Shown here one piece after another: positions 33,478 through 45,484 of a stretch of DNA of 64,000 bases. The stretch covers positions 6,306,454-6,370,453 of the forward strand of contig NC_036450.1 of the NCBI RefSeq assembly GCF_002775205.1, read 5' to 3'. Position 1 is the stretch's first letter. Each line of letters starts with the position of its first letter. The position numbers and the translations under genes were made by a program. Below the pieces are notes generated by a model, which worked only from the letters and a program-made list of their open reading frames with translations, did no database searches and had not been told where the DNA came from. Source of the DNA: Xiphophorus maculatus (lineage: Eukaryota > Chordata > Actinopteri > Cyprinodontiformes > Poeciliidae).

Positions 33478-35148
33478 ATGGAGCAGAGTCAGCTAAACCG
33501 AGAGACTTTCTCCTGTTCAATCTGTCTGGATCTACTGACGGATCCAGTGGCTACTCCCTGTGGACACAGCTACTGTATGAACTGTATTAAAGGTCACTGG
33601 GATGAAGAGGATCAGAAAAGAATCCACAGCTGCCCTCAATGCAGAGAGACCTTCATACCAAGGCCTGTTTTGAAGAAAAACACCATGCTAGCAGCTTTAG
33701 TGGAGCAGCTGAAGAAGACTGGACTCCAAGCTGCTCCTGCTGACCACTGTTATGCTGGACCTGAAGATGTGGCCTGTGATTCCTGCACTGGAAGAAAACT
33801 GAAAGCCATCAAGTCCTGTTTAGTCTGTCTGGCCTCTTTCTGTGAGAAACACCTTCAGCCTCATTTTGATTCAGCTGCATTAAAGAAACACAAGCTGGTG
33901 GAGCCGTCCAAGAACCTCCAGGAGAACATCTGCTCTAAGCATGATAAGTTGTTGGAGGTCTTCTGCCGCACTGATCAGAAGTGTATCTGCTATCTCTGCA
34001 TTATGGATGAACATAAAGGCCATGAAACTGTGTCAGCTGCAGCAGAAAGGACTGAGAGGCAGAGAGAGCTGGAGGAGAGACGAGGAAACATCCAGCAGAG
34101 AATCCAAGACCAGGAGAAAGATGTGAAGCTGCTTCAACAGGAGGTGGAGGCCATCAATCGCTCTGCTGATAAAACAGTGGAGGACAGTGAGAAGATCTTC
34201 ACCCAGCTGATCTGTCTCCTCCAGAAAAGAAGCTCTGAGGTGAAGCAGCAGATCAGATCCCAGCAGGAAACTGAAGTGAGTCGAGTCAAAGATGTTCAGG
34301 AGAAGCTGGAGCAGGAGATCACTGAGCTGAAGAGGAAAGACGCTGAGCTGGAGCAGCTCTCACACACAGAGGATCACAACCAGTTTCTCCTCAACTACCC
34401 CTCACTGCCAGCACTCAGTGAGTCTACACACTCATCCAGCATCAACATCCGTCCTCTGAGACACTTTGAGGACGTGACAGCAGCTGTGTCAGAGCTCAGA
34501 GACAAACTACAGGACGTCCTGAGAGACTCATGGACAAACATCTCACTGATGGTCACTGAGGTGGATGTTCTACTGTCAGAACCAGAAACAGAACCGAAGA
34601 GCAGAGCTGGATTCTTAAGATATTCATGTGAAATCACTCTGGATCCAAACACAGCAAACACACAGCTGGTTCTATCAGAGGGGAACAGGAAGGTGACAAG
34701 GATGGATCAGGATCAGTCTTATTCTAGTCACCCAGACAGATTTACTGAATATTTTCAGGTTCTGAGTAGAGAGAGTCTGACTGGACCTTGTTACTGGGAG
34801 GTGGAGTGGAGAGGGGACGTTTCTGTAGCAGTCGCATACAAGAGTATCAGCAGAGCAGGATCGGGTGATGAATGTGGTTTTGGATATAATGATAAATCTT
34901 GGGCATTAGATTGTTCTCAAAACAATAGTCAATTTTGGCACAACAACATTTTAACTTCCATCTCAGGTCCAGTTTCCTCCAGAGTCGGAGTGTACCTGGA
35001 TCACAGAGCAGGTATTCTGTCCTTCTACAGCGTCTCTGAAACCATGACTCTCCTCCACAGAGTCCAGACCAGATTCACTGAACCGCTACTGGCTGGAGTT
35101 TTGGTTTATGTAACTGGATCGTCAGCAGAGTTCTGTAAACCCAGATAG
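33478..35148 (+). CDS. TRIM C: trim16-like/trim25-like E3 ubiquitin ligase, single exon
   Basis: 556 residues with every RING and B-box metal ligand kept, an intact coiled coil and a complete PRY/SPRY. An extra Glu-Thr pair (SEPETEPKS) before the PRY accounts for its two extra residues over B and E. Its SPRY loops read TQLVL, MDQDQSY, FTEYFQV, RGDVSV, CGFGYNDKS, CSQNNSQFWHNNILT and VLVYVTGSS. Of the five, C sits in the most complete unit: membrane-protein exon, MITE, Tc1 relic, promoter, gene, 3' UTR (polyadenylation signal at 35551) and full post-TRIM block. The function is as inferred for the other copies, a probable antiviral ubiquitin ligase. Confidence 0.95.
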   Translation: MEQSQLNRETFSCSICLDLLTDPVATPCGHSYCMNCIKGHWDEEDQKRIHSCPQCRETFIPRPVLKKNTMLAALVEQLKKTGLQAAPADHCYAGPEDVACDSCTGRKLKAIKSCLVCLASFCEKHLQPHFDSAALKKHKLVEPSKNLQENICSKHDKLLEVFCRTDQKCICYLCIMDEHKGHETVSAAAERTERQRELEERRGNIQQRIQDQEKDVKLLQQEVEAINRSADKTVEDSEKIFTQLICLLQKRSSEVKQQIRSQQETEVSRVKDVQEKLEQEITELKRKDAELEQLSHTEDHNQFLLNYPSLPALSESTHSSSINIRPLRHFEDVTAAVSELRDKLQDVLRDSWTNISLMVTEVDVLLSEPETEPKSRAGFLRYSCEITLDPNTANTQLVLSEGNRKVTRMDQDQSYSSHPDRFTEYFQVLSRESLTGPCYWEVEWRGDVSVAVAYKSISRAGSGDECGFGYNDKSWALDCSQNNSQFWHNNILTSISGPVSSRVGVYLDHRAGILSFYSVSETMTLLHRVQTRFTEPLLAGVLVYVTGSSAEFCKPR

Positions 35149-35595
35149 ATTTCCTCTTTCCTCTCAGATTGTTGATCAGGTTCATGGTTCTGATGTCTCT
35201 GCTCTGCTGTTCTGATCTTCTTTATTTTTCCGGTTTAGTTCTTTGTGTTATAGGAGCCATAAAGGAAATCACTGCTGATCATTTATTTCATTCTTATGAC
35301 AGAAATATTTCATGAAAATCTAAACTTCTCTGGACTCTAATGGTTTTCCTTTCATTTTTGTATCCATGTATTTCGATGTTTTATTTGTTGTTAAATCAGT
35401 TGAGATCAAAGTGATCTGAACTTGCTTCTGTTTTCTATATTGTGATCCAAAAAACCTGAAACATCAAATCAGAACTGATGCTGTTTTCTTCTCATATTTT
35501 TAGATTTAGATCAGAAAAATGTCTGTAGTTCTGTCTCTTTGGACTTCTTCAATAAAGAAACTTGATTACAGAGAAATGTTGAAAGTTTTCTAATC

Positions 35596-36413
35596 ATTAT
35601 TGTGATAAATTGTATGTTTGGTCGTCTATAGAGCAGAAACTTTTCCTCCAGAGTGTCTTATTTGCTGCTGGAAAAGATCAGATGTTTGGTTTCGTCTTCA
35701 TTCATCAACAACACTCTGGATCCACCACCACAGAAAGATCCTGGTAGCAGTAATGAAGAGGAGGTTAAAGCTCCTCCACTGTCAACATTTGGAAAACTGA
35801 GCTTTAAACCTGTGAGAAAGGTTGGAGACGTGTCATAAAACCAGTGGCGATAAAAGTGGGTATGCACTGTAAGCAGAGGGGCGCTGCACTAGAGGGGGCG
35901 CAAAAACCATGTGGGAAATTTTTCTAGTCGGCATTTTCTGTATTTAACAGCTGGATGCATGAAATGATCAGTAATAGAGGAACAGCACTGATTCTGCGCC
36001 CCCCGCCCTTTTACCCCACTGCCTCTCCCCATACATATACAGGTAGTTTGGGCAGGCGGCCCTTTGAGAAAACGCTGAAGCGTGTTTTTTATGTTTTTAT
36101 TTTAAATTTGAATGGTAGTAATGCACTCGACAACAGGGAGCTAAAGATGGGCGGCAGAAAACAAACTCCAGAACAGAATAAAGAAGATGGAGGGATGAAG
36201 ATGATGGAGGGATAAAGATGATGGAGGGATGAAGATGATGGAGGGATAAAAATGATGGAGGGATGAAGATGATGGAGGGATGAAGAAAAGCTTTTCAAAG
36301 TGGTTGAAAGACAATAGGTGAGTAAAGTCAGTGTATCAACAGGAGGGCTGTAAATATTCAGGTTAGCTTAAACTAGCCTAAAATGGCAGGTGGCTGTTGT
36401 CTTGTTAGGGTTG
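35596..36413 (+). repeat. Post-TRIM block, copy C
   Basis: ORF at 35653-35838, 61 codons ending KVGDVS. A TAG in place of TTG near 35630 shortens it relative to B and E. It includes the 17-bp repeat at 36186-36287. Similarity to copy A continues to about 36413, where L1-type sequence begins. Confidence 0.65.
36186..36287. repeat. 17-bp tandem repeat, six units
   Basis: The unit is GATGGAGGGATGAAGAT, with A/G variation at one position. Copy E has three units (56045-56095) and copy A about two, so the array length varies between paralogous blocks. Confidence 0.9.
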
Positions 36414-39400
36414 ACAACTTCTTAAAGTTCCCGGAGAAGAAATTTGTGAGGAAAAGAGATATTATACAAGATGGGGCCAAAATCACGTTTGCACAGGATC
36501 TATCTGCAGAGACGGTGCGGATCAGACGCTGGTTTCACCCGGTGGTGAAGCTGGTTGTTGACATCGGTGCATTCTGCGGATACCAACACAACCCCTGCAA
36601 ACGTCGGATCCTCCACGGTGGAAAGATCCATCTCTTCTCAACACCTCAAGAAGCTGAACAGTTTTACAAGACTCTTCCAAAATAAACACAGCGGATGCTT
36701 TTGGCCAGTGAGTCATGAAAGACAAGCTGGTTAAGAAACAGGTAAACCGATAAGACATTCTAGCTATTCCTGCTCCAATAGAACTGATCAACGATCGGAT
36801 CATAAGCAGGATAAGTTCTAAGTTAATGGGCAGTTCATATAAACATGGCTGATTGCTGTTATGTGCTCATGTATTCTAAGTCTAATTTGAACTGTTTTTG
36901 AATTAATGCTAAAAGTTAAGCCTTAAATAAGTTGTTACCGTTCTATTAAGGGCTAATGGTATAATTTTATTTTTATAGTGGACACTGTGTACTGTGTGGA
37001 GGTTTGGTGAGGTCACGTTGACTAGTTGCTCCTCAGTTGTGGATCAACGTCCTCCAGATTCTTGGTTCAAGGGGAGGAGGAGGCATTTCAGATAAAGAAA
37101 TGCAAAAGTTCATTTGGGGGTTCATGACGAGTTCTGTGTCTTGTACGGTTGAATGTGTGAATTTATGTGCAAACCTGCATTTTCAGTACCATCTTTACTT
37201 TATTTTATTTTACTGTAACAGTAAATTAAATAATCTGATATGGAGAAGACAACCAAAGGAAATATTTTGAATATCAAAATTACAGGCTGGAATGTCAAGG
37301 GAATAAGAAAAGTAACTAAATTGAAACAATTATTAGACTGGCTAAGATATTTGAAATCCAAAATAAATTTCTACAAGAATCTAAATTGATTGAGCCAGAA
37401 ATACATCGGATAACCAAAAGATGGCAGGTTCAGGTGATTCACTCTTCCTTTACCTTTATAATAACGCCTGAGGAGTCATTATTCTTATACATAAGTTAAT
37501 ACCATTTCAAACTATAAAGTCAATCAAAGACCCAAATGGGAGATATATTATTGTACAGGGACATTTTTCAACAGTTAAACTAAATTTGATAAATATTTAT
37601 GGACCCAACAATGATAACCCATCCTTTTATGAAAACGTATTCTTAACCTTGTCAACCCTGGAGGGACTTTACATTAAAGGAGGGACTTTAATTGCACCCT
37701 AAACCCAAGTCTGGATAAATCTACTCAAATTGATACCAGTCATACACAAACCAGGAAAATACTCCTTGCAGTAATAAAAATAAACAATATAACCAAGAAT
37801 TAGAATCATTAGAGAGACAAATTAAATCCAGCCAAGTAGATCTATATCAGAGCAATGATCCTACAAAATTACACAAACTGACTGTTTTAAGAACCAGATA
37901 TGATAAATTAACAGAGAAAGTGGCAAAAAACTTAATGTGGACTAAACAAGCATTTTATGATCAAGGAGAAAAGGCTGGTAAATTATTGGCTTGCAGGATA
38001 AAACGGGTGCAAGAGGAAAGAACAACTAACAGCATAAAATCAAAATCGGACATTTTAACCACAGACCCTTCAGAAATAAATGAAAATTTTAGAGAATTCT
38101 ACAAAACCTTGTATAAGTCTGAATATTCTGGAAACAAAGAAGCACAAGCTGCATTTTAAAAAAAATTAAAATTCAAAACCCTTTTAGAGAAAACAACTCT
38201 TGATAGTCCTTTAACAATAAAAGATCTATCTGAACCAATAGACAGCATGAACAGCGGTAAAACCCCAGGTCCTCATGGACTTCCAATAGAATTTTATAAA
38301 GCATTTTAAAATAAATTAATCTCACCACTTCTCAACATGTATGAGGAATCATATAAATCTGGAAGACTCACTGAGGTTAGCTACAGTAACTCTTTTACTA
38401 AAAACAAACAAACCCCCGACTGAATGCTCCTCTTATAGAGGAATCAGTCTTACGGGATGTGACACAAAGATTTTGTGTAAAGCCCTCTCTAGGAGATTAG
38501 ATAAGTACCTGCCCACTTTAATAATAGATGATCAACAAGGATTTATTAAAGCAAGACAAGGCTACCATAATATAAGACGGGTTCTTAATGTATTACATGA
38601 AAAACATAATTGTAAGGACACAGCGATGTTATCATTGGACGCACGTCAAGCTTTTGATAGAATAGAGGACCTTTCTGTTTGAAGTGCTGCCCAAATATGG
38701 ACTTGGTGAAACCTTTCTAAAATGGATACGACTACTATATACTGATCCCACAGCACAAGTTTTAACCAGTAATAACATGTCAAGACCTTTTAATTTACAA
38801 AGGTCAACCAGACAGGGTTGTCCTCTGTCACCACTGCTGTTTGTATTGGCAATAGAAACTCTGGCGATGGCTGTTAGAGCAAATACAGGAATATCAGGAA
38901 GTAGAGCTGGAGGAAGAGATCAGCTCATTTCCTTGTTTATGGATGACATCATATTTTTCATAAGTAATTTAAAGATCAGTATTCCTAATTTATTAAACCT
39001 AATAAAAGAATTCGGTGAATTTTCAGGATTTAAATTAATAATTCTAAATCAGAGTTAATGTTTCTTAATGAAGAAGAAAGGAGAAATCCTATCGTGGTTA
39101 CAAAATTTAAAATAACTGCAAAAGGTTTTACTAATTAGGCATTAAGATCACCCCATCCCTCAATGAAATAAGAGCAGCAAATTATAATCCCCTTGAAGAA
39201 AAAGTTACAGAAATGATAAATTGATGGTCAAATTTGCTTATATCCATCATAGGCCGAATAAATTTATTAAAAATGGCAATCTTGCCTAAATTTTTCTTCT
39301 ATTTTCAAACACTTCCATTGCCACTGTCAGATTCATTTTATGACAGTCTGGACAAACTATTTAACCAATTTATTTGGAGTAATAGAAAAGCAAGACTCCG

Positions 39401-41000
39401 TTTAAAGATACTCTATTTGCCCTACGAAAGAGGTGGACTTCAAGTCCCTAATCCCAGATGGTATTATATGGCCGCCCAACTAACACCAGCTACTCATTAC
39501 TTTTGTCTGATGAACCTCCAGCTTGGGTAGACACTGAACAGCAATCTGTTCCAGATTTACCCTTAAACACCTTTCTATATTCTTCAGATAAAAAGACACT
39601 TAAAAAAGAAGGAACCCTTTCTTAAAAAATACAATTATAACTTGGCATGCAGCACATGAACATGTAGGTGACCGTCCAGAGTTATCACAATTTACCCCTA
39701 TTTGGGGTAATGAAAGGTTCACCCCAGGGAAAAATGATGAAGGATTTAAACTATGGATGATCTGTCAGTTGGTGTTCAAGTCGCCTTATTGTATTTTTTA
39801 ACTGAACTGAAACACACAGAATTCCACAGCACATCTACATTAAGGTTGTCATAGTCAAGCTAGCATAACTGAACTACTTCCCTCTTCCTCACAGTTTTAT
39901 TTCTCTTAATTAAAACGTTTTCTTGACCTTGTTATCTTGATGGAAAACCAAAGGCATTCAGAAAATTAAAGATCTATATGCCGAGGGCATGTTGCTTACT
40001 TTCTATCAGTTATATAAGAAGGATTTAATACCCCCAAAACATTTTCTTAAATATTTGCAACTGAAAAATGATATGTCATCAAACCTGAAACGAATAGTTG
40101 ACATTCCACCTTTAACAAAAATAGAAGAGGTGTGCTTTGGGGACTTAAAAGGGAAGGTTTTCTTTCTGTGTCCTATAATTTGTTGATGCTTTCCTCTAAA
40201 GATTCAACAATAGATAAGTTAGACGCTTGGAGAAGAGATTCTCTCAAAGATATAGATGAGGAAGACTGGAATCAGGCTTGTTTAAAAGCACAAAAACAAA
40301 CAATAAACACGATCTAAACTTCTGCAATATAGATGGCTTATGAGAACCTGTATAACACCAGTTAGGCTTCATCATATTCCAGATACTTGAACTAAATGTT
40401 TATTTGAAAAATGAACTCTTCTCCATTGTGTGGGAATGTCTTAAAACTCAGAAGTTTTGGAGGGATGTTATTGGGTGTCTATCTGAATTGTTTAAGCTGA
40501 AAGTCCCATTAGAGGTTAAAATCTGAGTTCTAGAAATAAACCCAGTGGAATGTAAACAATCACAGATGAAAACTAAACTGATAGTTACAGACTTCTTCAA
40601 GCCAGAAAATCTATTGCATTATGCTGGAGGAGCATGGGAGCTAATTAGCGTCCATGCTCCTCCCTGGGACTCTGGAAGAAAGAAATTGCAAATTTGCTCG
40701 GACTGGAAAAACTGACAAACATCACCAAGGTAACCAGCGAAACTTTGAGAAACTCTGGGAGCAAAATATGAGGATCATGGTTACTGAAGGTGGAGCTTAT
40801 TAATGGGGGTCTTGAACAGATGTCTTGTCTTGTCTACAATTTCTATTCATATATTGCCTTGTTATTTTTCTCTGTCTTAATCTAAAGGGTTTTGTATATT
40901 TTTGGAACTGAATACATGTTTACAATGTTAAGTTTGTTGTTTGTAAGTTTGTTGTGTAAAAAAAGAGAAAATTAAAAAAAATATATTGGGAACAAAAAAG
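36414..41000 (+). mobile_element. Decayed L1-type LINE (ORF1 end plus ORF2)
   Basis: 36414-36685 encodes the C-terminal half of ORF1 (FVRKRDIIQDGAKITF, ILHGGKIHLFSTPQEAEQF). The ATG at 36383 belongs to the TRIM flank, not to the element. ORF2 starts near 37240 with the endonuclease strand ITGWNVKGIRK and is broken by many stops up to 38200. The RT follows (38341-39058: TECSSYRGISL, DQQGFIKARQGYHNIRRVL, SLDARQAFDR, TRQGCPLSPLLF). The catalytic box reads FMDDI in place of the usual FADD. C-terminal fragments run to about 40320 and the A-rich 3' end lies at 40955-41000. It is inactive and older-looking than the copies at 24220 and 46519. Confidence 0.88.
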
Positions 41001-41480
41001 AAAGAAAGTAGTTGTGCATAAAACCCAGAAGAACCAGTCAGATGTTGAACCTTGAATTAAATGATTCTCTGAAAACTAAATGCAGAAATAGACCTCTGTC
41101 TCAGATCTGGCAGTAGAACTACTAAATGCTGTTTTGTTAAAGTTTTACAACTTTATAAAAAGACGGATTACAAACTGATATGAACACGATGCAAACATTG
41201 GACTCTCTGCAGTCTGTTGTCATTACAGAGCAGTTAGGAAACAGGAAGCATATTTTCCCTTAACCACCAAACACATCTAGTTTCTTCAGCAAGAATGATT
41301 CTTTCATTTTATTCTCTGAAGCTGCAGAGAGCTAACATGTTAGCAACCTGAGTTTAGAGACTCAGTCAGTTATTTTGAACAGAAAACTGTTGTGAAGATT
41401 ATTCAGCTTAAAATATTATTGCTTTCAGAGCGCTCCTCTTCCTGGTCTCACACACACTGAGTCTGGGTGGAACCAGCAGC
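41001..41480. other. 5' flank of TRIM D, unlike the other copies
   Basis: It shares no clear similarity with the B/C/E flank or the A flank. No gene was seen in it. Confidence 0.5.
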
Positions 41481-41576
41481 TGCTGAAGCTGGAGGCTGAT
41501 AGGCTGCAGCCTCTCTGCCCTGACATGTGATTGGTGGATCACAACTCAAGCTTGTTTCTGTTCTCAGGAAATGAAA
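41481..41576 (+). promoter_or_regulatory. Core promoter of TRIM D (diverged)
   Basis: GATAGGCTGCAG replaces the CCAAT-type GATTGGCTGCAG, though ATTGG occurs nearby at about 41530. GTTTCTGTTCTC (41554-41565) and GGAAATGAAACT (41567-41578) resemble ISRE halves. AAATGAAA (41569-41576) fits AANNGAAA, 29 bp before the conserved ATG. Confidence 0.4.
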
Positions 41577-41604
41577 CTAACAGTCAGTGCTACTGAGAGC
41601 AGAC

Positions 41605-43269
41605 ATGGAGCAGCAGGCGGTTCAGCTGGATCGAGAAACTTTCTCCTGTTCCATCTGTCTGGATCTACTGAAGGATCCAGTGACGACTTCCTGTGGACAC
41701 AGCTACTGTATGAACTGCATTACAAAGTTCTGGGATGAAGGTGAGAAAAAGGAAAACTACCACTGTCCTCAGTGCAGGAAAACCTTCACACAGAAGCCTG
41801 ACCTGCAGAAAAACACCATGCTAGCAGCTTTAGTGGAGCAGCTGAAGAAGACTGGACTCCAAGCTGCTCCTACTGACCACTGTTATGCTGGACCTGAAGA
41901 TGTGGCCTGTGATTCCTGCACTGGGAGAAAACTGAAAGCCATCAAGTCCTGTTTAGTCTGTCTGGCCTCTTTCTGTGAGAAACACCTTCAGCCTCATTAT
42001 GATTCAGCTGCATTCAAGAAACACAAGCTGGTGGAGCCGTCCAAGAACCTCCAGGAGAACATCTGCTCTAAGCATGATAAGTTGTTGGAGGTCTTCTGCC
42101 GCACTGATCAGAAGTGTATCTGCTATCTCTGCACTATGGATGAACATAAAGGCCATGAAACAGTGTCAGCTGCAGCAGAAAGGGCTGAGAGGCAGAGAGA
42201 GCTGGAGGAGAGACGAGGAAACATCCAGCAGAGAATCCAGGACCAGGAGAAAGATGTGAAGCTGCTTCAACAGGAGGTGGAGGCCATCAATCGCTCTGCT
42301 GATAAAACAGTGGAGGACAGTGAGAAGATCTTCACCCAGCTGATCCGTCTCCTCCAGAAAAGAAGCTCTGAGGTGAAGCAGCAGATCAGATCCCAGCAGG
42401 AAACTGAAGTGAGTCGAGTCAAAGATGTTCAGGAGAAGCTGGAGCAGGAGATCACTGAGCTGAAGAGGAAAGACGCTGAGCTGGAGCAGCTCTCACACAC
42501 AGAGGATCACAACCAGTTTCTCCTCAACTACCCCTCACTGCCAGCACTCAGTGAGTCTACACACTCATCCAGCATCAACATCCGTCCTCTGAGACACTTT
42601 GAGGACGTGACAGCAGCTGTGTCAGAGCTCAGAGACAAACTACAGGACGTCCTGAGAGACTCATGGACAAACATCTCACTGATGGTCACTGAGGTGGATG
42701 TTCTACTGTCAGAACCAAAGAGCAGAGCTGGATTCTTAAGATATTCATGTGAAATCACTCTGGATCCAAACACTGCAAACACACTGCTGGGACTATCAGA
42801 GGGGAACAGGAAGGTGACAAGGATGAATAGAGATCAGTTTTATTCTAGTCACCCAGACAGATTCACTTATTATCCTCAGGTTCTGAGTAGAGAGAGTCTG
42901 ACTGGACCTTGTTACTGGGAGGTGGAGTGTAGTGGGTTAGTTTCTGTAGCAGTCGCATACAAGAGTATCAGCAGAGCAGGATCGGGTGATGAATGTGCTT
43001 TTGGATATAATAATAAATCTTGGGCATTAGATTCTTATCAAAACAAATGTACATTTTGTCACAACAACATTCCAACCTCCATCTCAGGTCCAGTTTCCTC
43101 CAGAGTCGGAGTGTACCTGGATCACAGAGCAGGTATTCTGTCCTTCTACAGCGTCTCTGAAACCATGACTCTCCTCCACAGAGTCCAGACCAGATTCACT
43201 GAACCGCTACTAGCTGGAGTTTGGATTTATAATACTGGATCCTCAGCAGAGTTCTGTAAACCCAGATAG
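41605..43269 (+). CDS. TRIM D: trim16-like/trim25-like E3 ubiquitin ligase with a distinct RING
   Basis: 554 residues from MEQQAVQLDRET. An in-frame ATG six codons upstream (41587) is possible but not shared. The RING keeps all eight ligands, but its sequence differs from the other copies (DPVTTSCGHSY, TKFWDEGEKKENYHCPQC, TQKPDLQ). From about codon 70 onward (nucleotide 41810) it becomes nearly identical to them, through the B-boxes, coiled coil and most of the SPRY, and on into the 3' UTR. That points to a chimera from gene conversion or unequal exchange. The SPRY loops read FTYYPQV, EVECSGLVSV, CAFGYNNKS, KCTFCHNNIPT and WIYNTGSS. The polyadenylation signal is at 43674. A different RING could change the E2 partner, but that is inference. 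Confidence 0.95.
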   Translation: MEQQAVQLDRETFSCSICLDLLKDPVTTSCGHSYCMNCITKFWDEGEKKENYHCPQCRKTFTQKPDLQKNTMLAALVEQLKKTGLQAAPTDHCYAGPEDVACDSCTGRKLKAIKSCLVCLASFCEKHLQPHYDSAAFKKHKLVEPSKNLQENICSKHDKLLEVFCRTDQKCICYLCTMDEHKGHETVSAAAERAERQRELEERRGNIQQRIQDQEKDVKLLQQEVEAINRSADKTVEDSEKIFTQLIRLLQKRSSEVKQQIRSQQETEVSRVKDVQEKLEQEITELKRKDAELEQLSHTEDHNQFLLNYPSLPALSESTHSSSINIRPLRHFEDVTAAVSELRDKLQDVLRDSWTNISLMVTEVDVLLSEPKSRAGFLRYSCEITLDPNTANTLLGLSEGNRKVTRMNRDQFYSSHPDRFTYYPQVLSRESLTGPCYWEVECSGLVSVAVAYKSISRAGSGDECAFGYNNKSWALDSYQNKCTFCHNNIPTSISGPVSSRVGVYLDHRAGILSFYSVSETMTLLHRVQTRFTEPLLAGVWIYNTGSSAEFCKPR

Positions 43270-43712
43270 ATTTCCTCTTTCCTCTCAGATTGTTGATCAG
43301 GGTTCATGGTTCTGATGTCTCTGCTCTGCTGTTCTGATCTTCTTTATTTTTCCGGTTTAGTTCTTTGTGTTATAGGAGCCATAAAGGAAATCACTGCTGA
43401 TCATTTATTTCATTCTTATGACAGAAATATTTCATGAAAATCTAAACTTCTCTGGACTCTAATGGTTTTCCTTTCATTTTTTTATCCATGTATTTCGATG
43501 TTTTATTTGTTATTAAATCAGTTGAGATCAAAGTGATCTGAACTTGCTTCTGTTTTCTATATTGTGATCCAAAAAACCTGAAACATCAAATCAGAACTGA
43601 TGCTGTTTTCTTCTCATATTTTTAGATTTAGATCAGAAAAAATGTCTGTAGTTCTGTCTCTTTGGACTTCTTCAATAAAGAAACTTGATTACAGAGAAAT
43701 GTTGAAAGTTTT

Positions 43713-44163
43713 CTAATCATTATTGTGATAAATTGTATGTTTGGTCGTCTATAGAGCAGAAACTTTTCCTCCAGAGTGTCTTATTTGCTGCTGGAAAAGA
43801 TCAGATGTTTGGTTTCGTCTTCATTCATCAACAACACTCTGGATCCACCACCACAGAAAGATCCTGGTAGCAGTAATGAAGAGGAGGTTAAAGTTCCTCC
43901 ACTGTCAACACTTGGAAAACTGAGCTTTAAACCTGTGAGAAAGGTTGGAGACGTGTCATAAAACCAGTGGCGATAAAAGTGGGTATGCACTGTAAGCAGA
44001 GGGGCGCTGCACTAGAGGGGGCGCAAAAACCATGTGGGAAATTTTTCTAGTCGGCATTTTCTGTATTTAACAGCTGGATGCATGAAATGATCAGTAATAG
44101 AGGAACAGCATTGATTCTGCGCCCCCCGCCCTTTGACCCCACCGCCTCTCCCCATACATATAC
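43713..44163 (+). repeat. Post-TRIM block, copy D
   Basis: ORF at 43776-43961, 61 codons ending KVGDVS, with the same upstream TAG as copy C. The block is cut at 44163 by a Tc1-like fragment, so the 17-bp repeat is absent. Confidence 0.65.
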
Positions 44164-44259
44164 AGTCATGGCCAAATGTTTTGAGAATGATTGAAATGTT
44201 AATATTTACAAAGTCTACTGCTGCAGTTTTTATAACGGCAATTTGCATATACTCCAGAA
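44164..44259 (+). mobile_element. Tc1-like transposon end
   Basis: It starts CAGTCATGGCCAAATGTTTT after a TA, the insertion target of Tc1 elements. Copies C and E continue differently at this point, which marks the junction. Only one end is present, and it is interrupted by the hAT element at 44260. Confidence 0.8.
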
Positions 44260-44993
44260 CAGTGGTTCTTAACCTGGGTTCGATCGAACCCCAGGGGTTC
44301 GATGAGTCGGTCTCAGGGGTTCGGCGGAGCCTCTGCCGCGGAGGTAAAGACACACTTGTGTAAAGTCGTGATGACGCCCCGCTTGGCCATCACTGGCTGC
44401 AGAGGATCATGTTACATTGCTCGGCCAATCAGGGCTGCGGGGAATTTAGTGCGCGCAGTATCAGCGGCTGTCGTAGTTGTACGTCACGTGGTTTCTTTCT
44501 TAATATTTTAATCCATACTAAATATGTCGAGCAAAAAAAGAAGAAAATGAACAGACTTTGCTCTGAAGATGCACTTGCCCAGGTGAAGCCACGCCTCTCT
44601 GAACTGGTCTCCCAAAAACAACAGCAGGAGTCACACTGATTTGCAGGTATGTAATTTGTGCAAAACTTTATTCTGGCCCCAAAAAAGTATTTTGTGGATT
44701 CAAAATGACAAAAAACAAACTAAGTTTAAAATAAAAAAAAAATTAAGTTATTAAAAAATTTGTCACTCTTTGAAAAAATCCAATTTATTTTTAAATTAGT
44801 AAAAAAAAATATTTTGGGGGCTGAAATTCTTTTATGGGGCCAAAATATTTTTGGGGGCCAAAATAAAGTGATACTGTAACTTGTTGTCTTGAATTTGAAA
44901 AAAAAAAATTATTTTATTTATCACTAAAGTGTTCATTGAATGCGCATATGAAACTGATGGGTTCGGTACCTCAAAAAAGGTTAAGAACCACTG
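44260..44993 (+). mobile_element. Non-autonomous hAT element
   Basis: The left end CAGTGGTTCTTAACC and right end GGTTAAGAACCACTG are perfect inverted repeats of 15 bases. A palindrome GGGTTCGATCGAACCC is at 44276-44291. A short frame near 44523 (SSKKRRK) may be the beginning of a deleted transposase. No matching 8-bp duplication was found, so one flank has probably been rearranged. Confidence 0.8.
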
Positions 44994-45484
44994 GGATAGA
45001 CTCACCTGCATTCAGGGCCGTGCAGAGACCTATGGAGGGGCAGGGGCTCAAATTTAAAAAATGGCACATTGAACAAAAACTCCGTACAACAACATAGCAA
45101 CAACCCATATTAATCAAGAATCTAATTGGATCCTACTGTATCATTGCCATCATGCGGGGAAATGCAAAGCAAATATAATCAATATTTTCCCCAACAGGTA
45201 TAAAGTTTCTGTTTCTGCTGCTGACAGTCCTGGAGGGCTGAGCTGATCTGAGACTGTAGCTGTTAAACAGACCAGAGGAGAGAAGGTCAAAGGTTATGAA
45301 GTTATGAAATAAGTTAATTGCTGCCATTTTACTAATGAAGCCCTAATAATATCTATGTAACCTCTAGAACAACCTGGCTGCAGACTGATTTATAGATCAA
45401 AAGCTCAAAAGGGTTTTAACTCTATATAATAGTTAGATTGTGAGTTTTTTGCTTTTAAAATTAAATTTTCCAGGGTCTCTGTGT
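44994..45484. other. Repeat-like spacer
   Basis: CAGGGCCGTGCAGAGACC at about 45015 looks like the end of another hAT-type repeat. The rest is A+T-rich without a supported gene. Confidence 0.4.

Noticed and set aside
36089-36298. Minus-strand ORF with repeated HPSIIFIPPSS
   Set aside because: It is a translation of the 17-bp tandem repeat.
36383-36412. Start MAGGCCLV of the ORF at 36383 as a real N-terminus
   Set aside because: These codons belong to the post-TRIM block also found at about 9200 and 56190; the LINE sequence begins only at about 36414.
44260-44993. 8-bp target duplication for this hAT element
   Set aside because: The flanks (CTCCAGAA and GGATAGAC) do not match, so no duplication is claimed.
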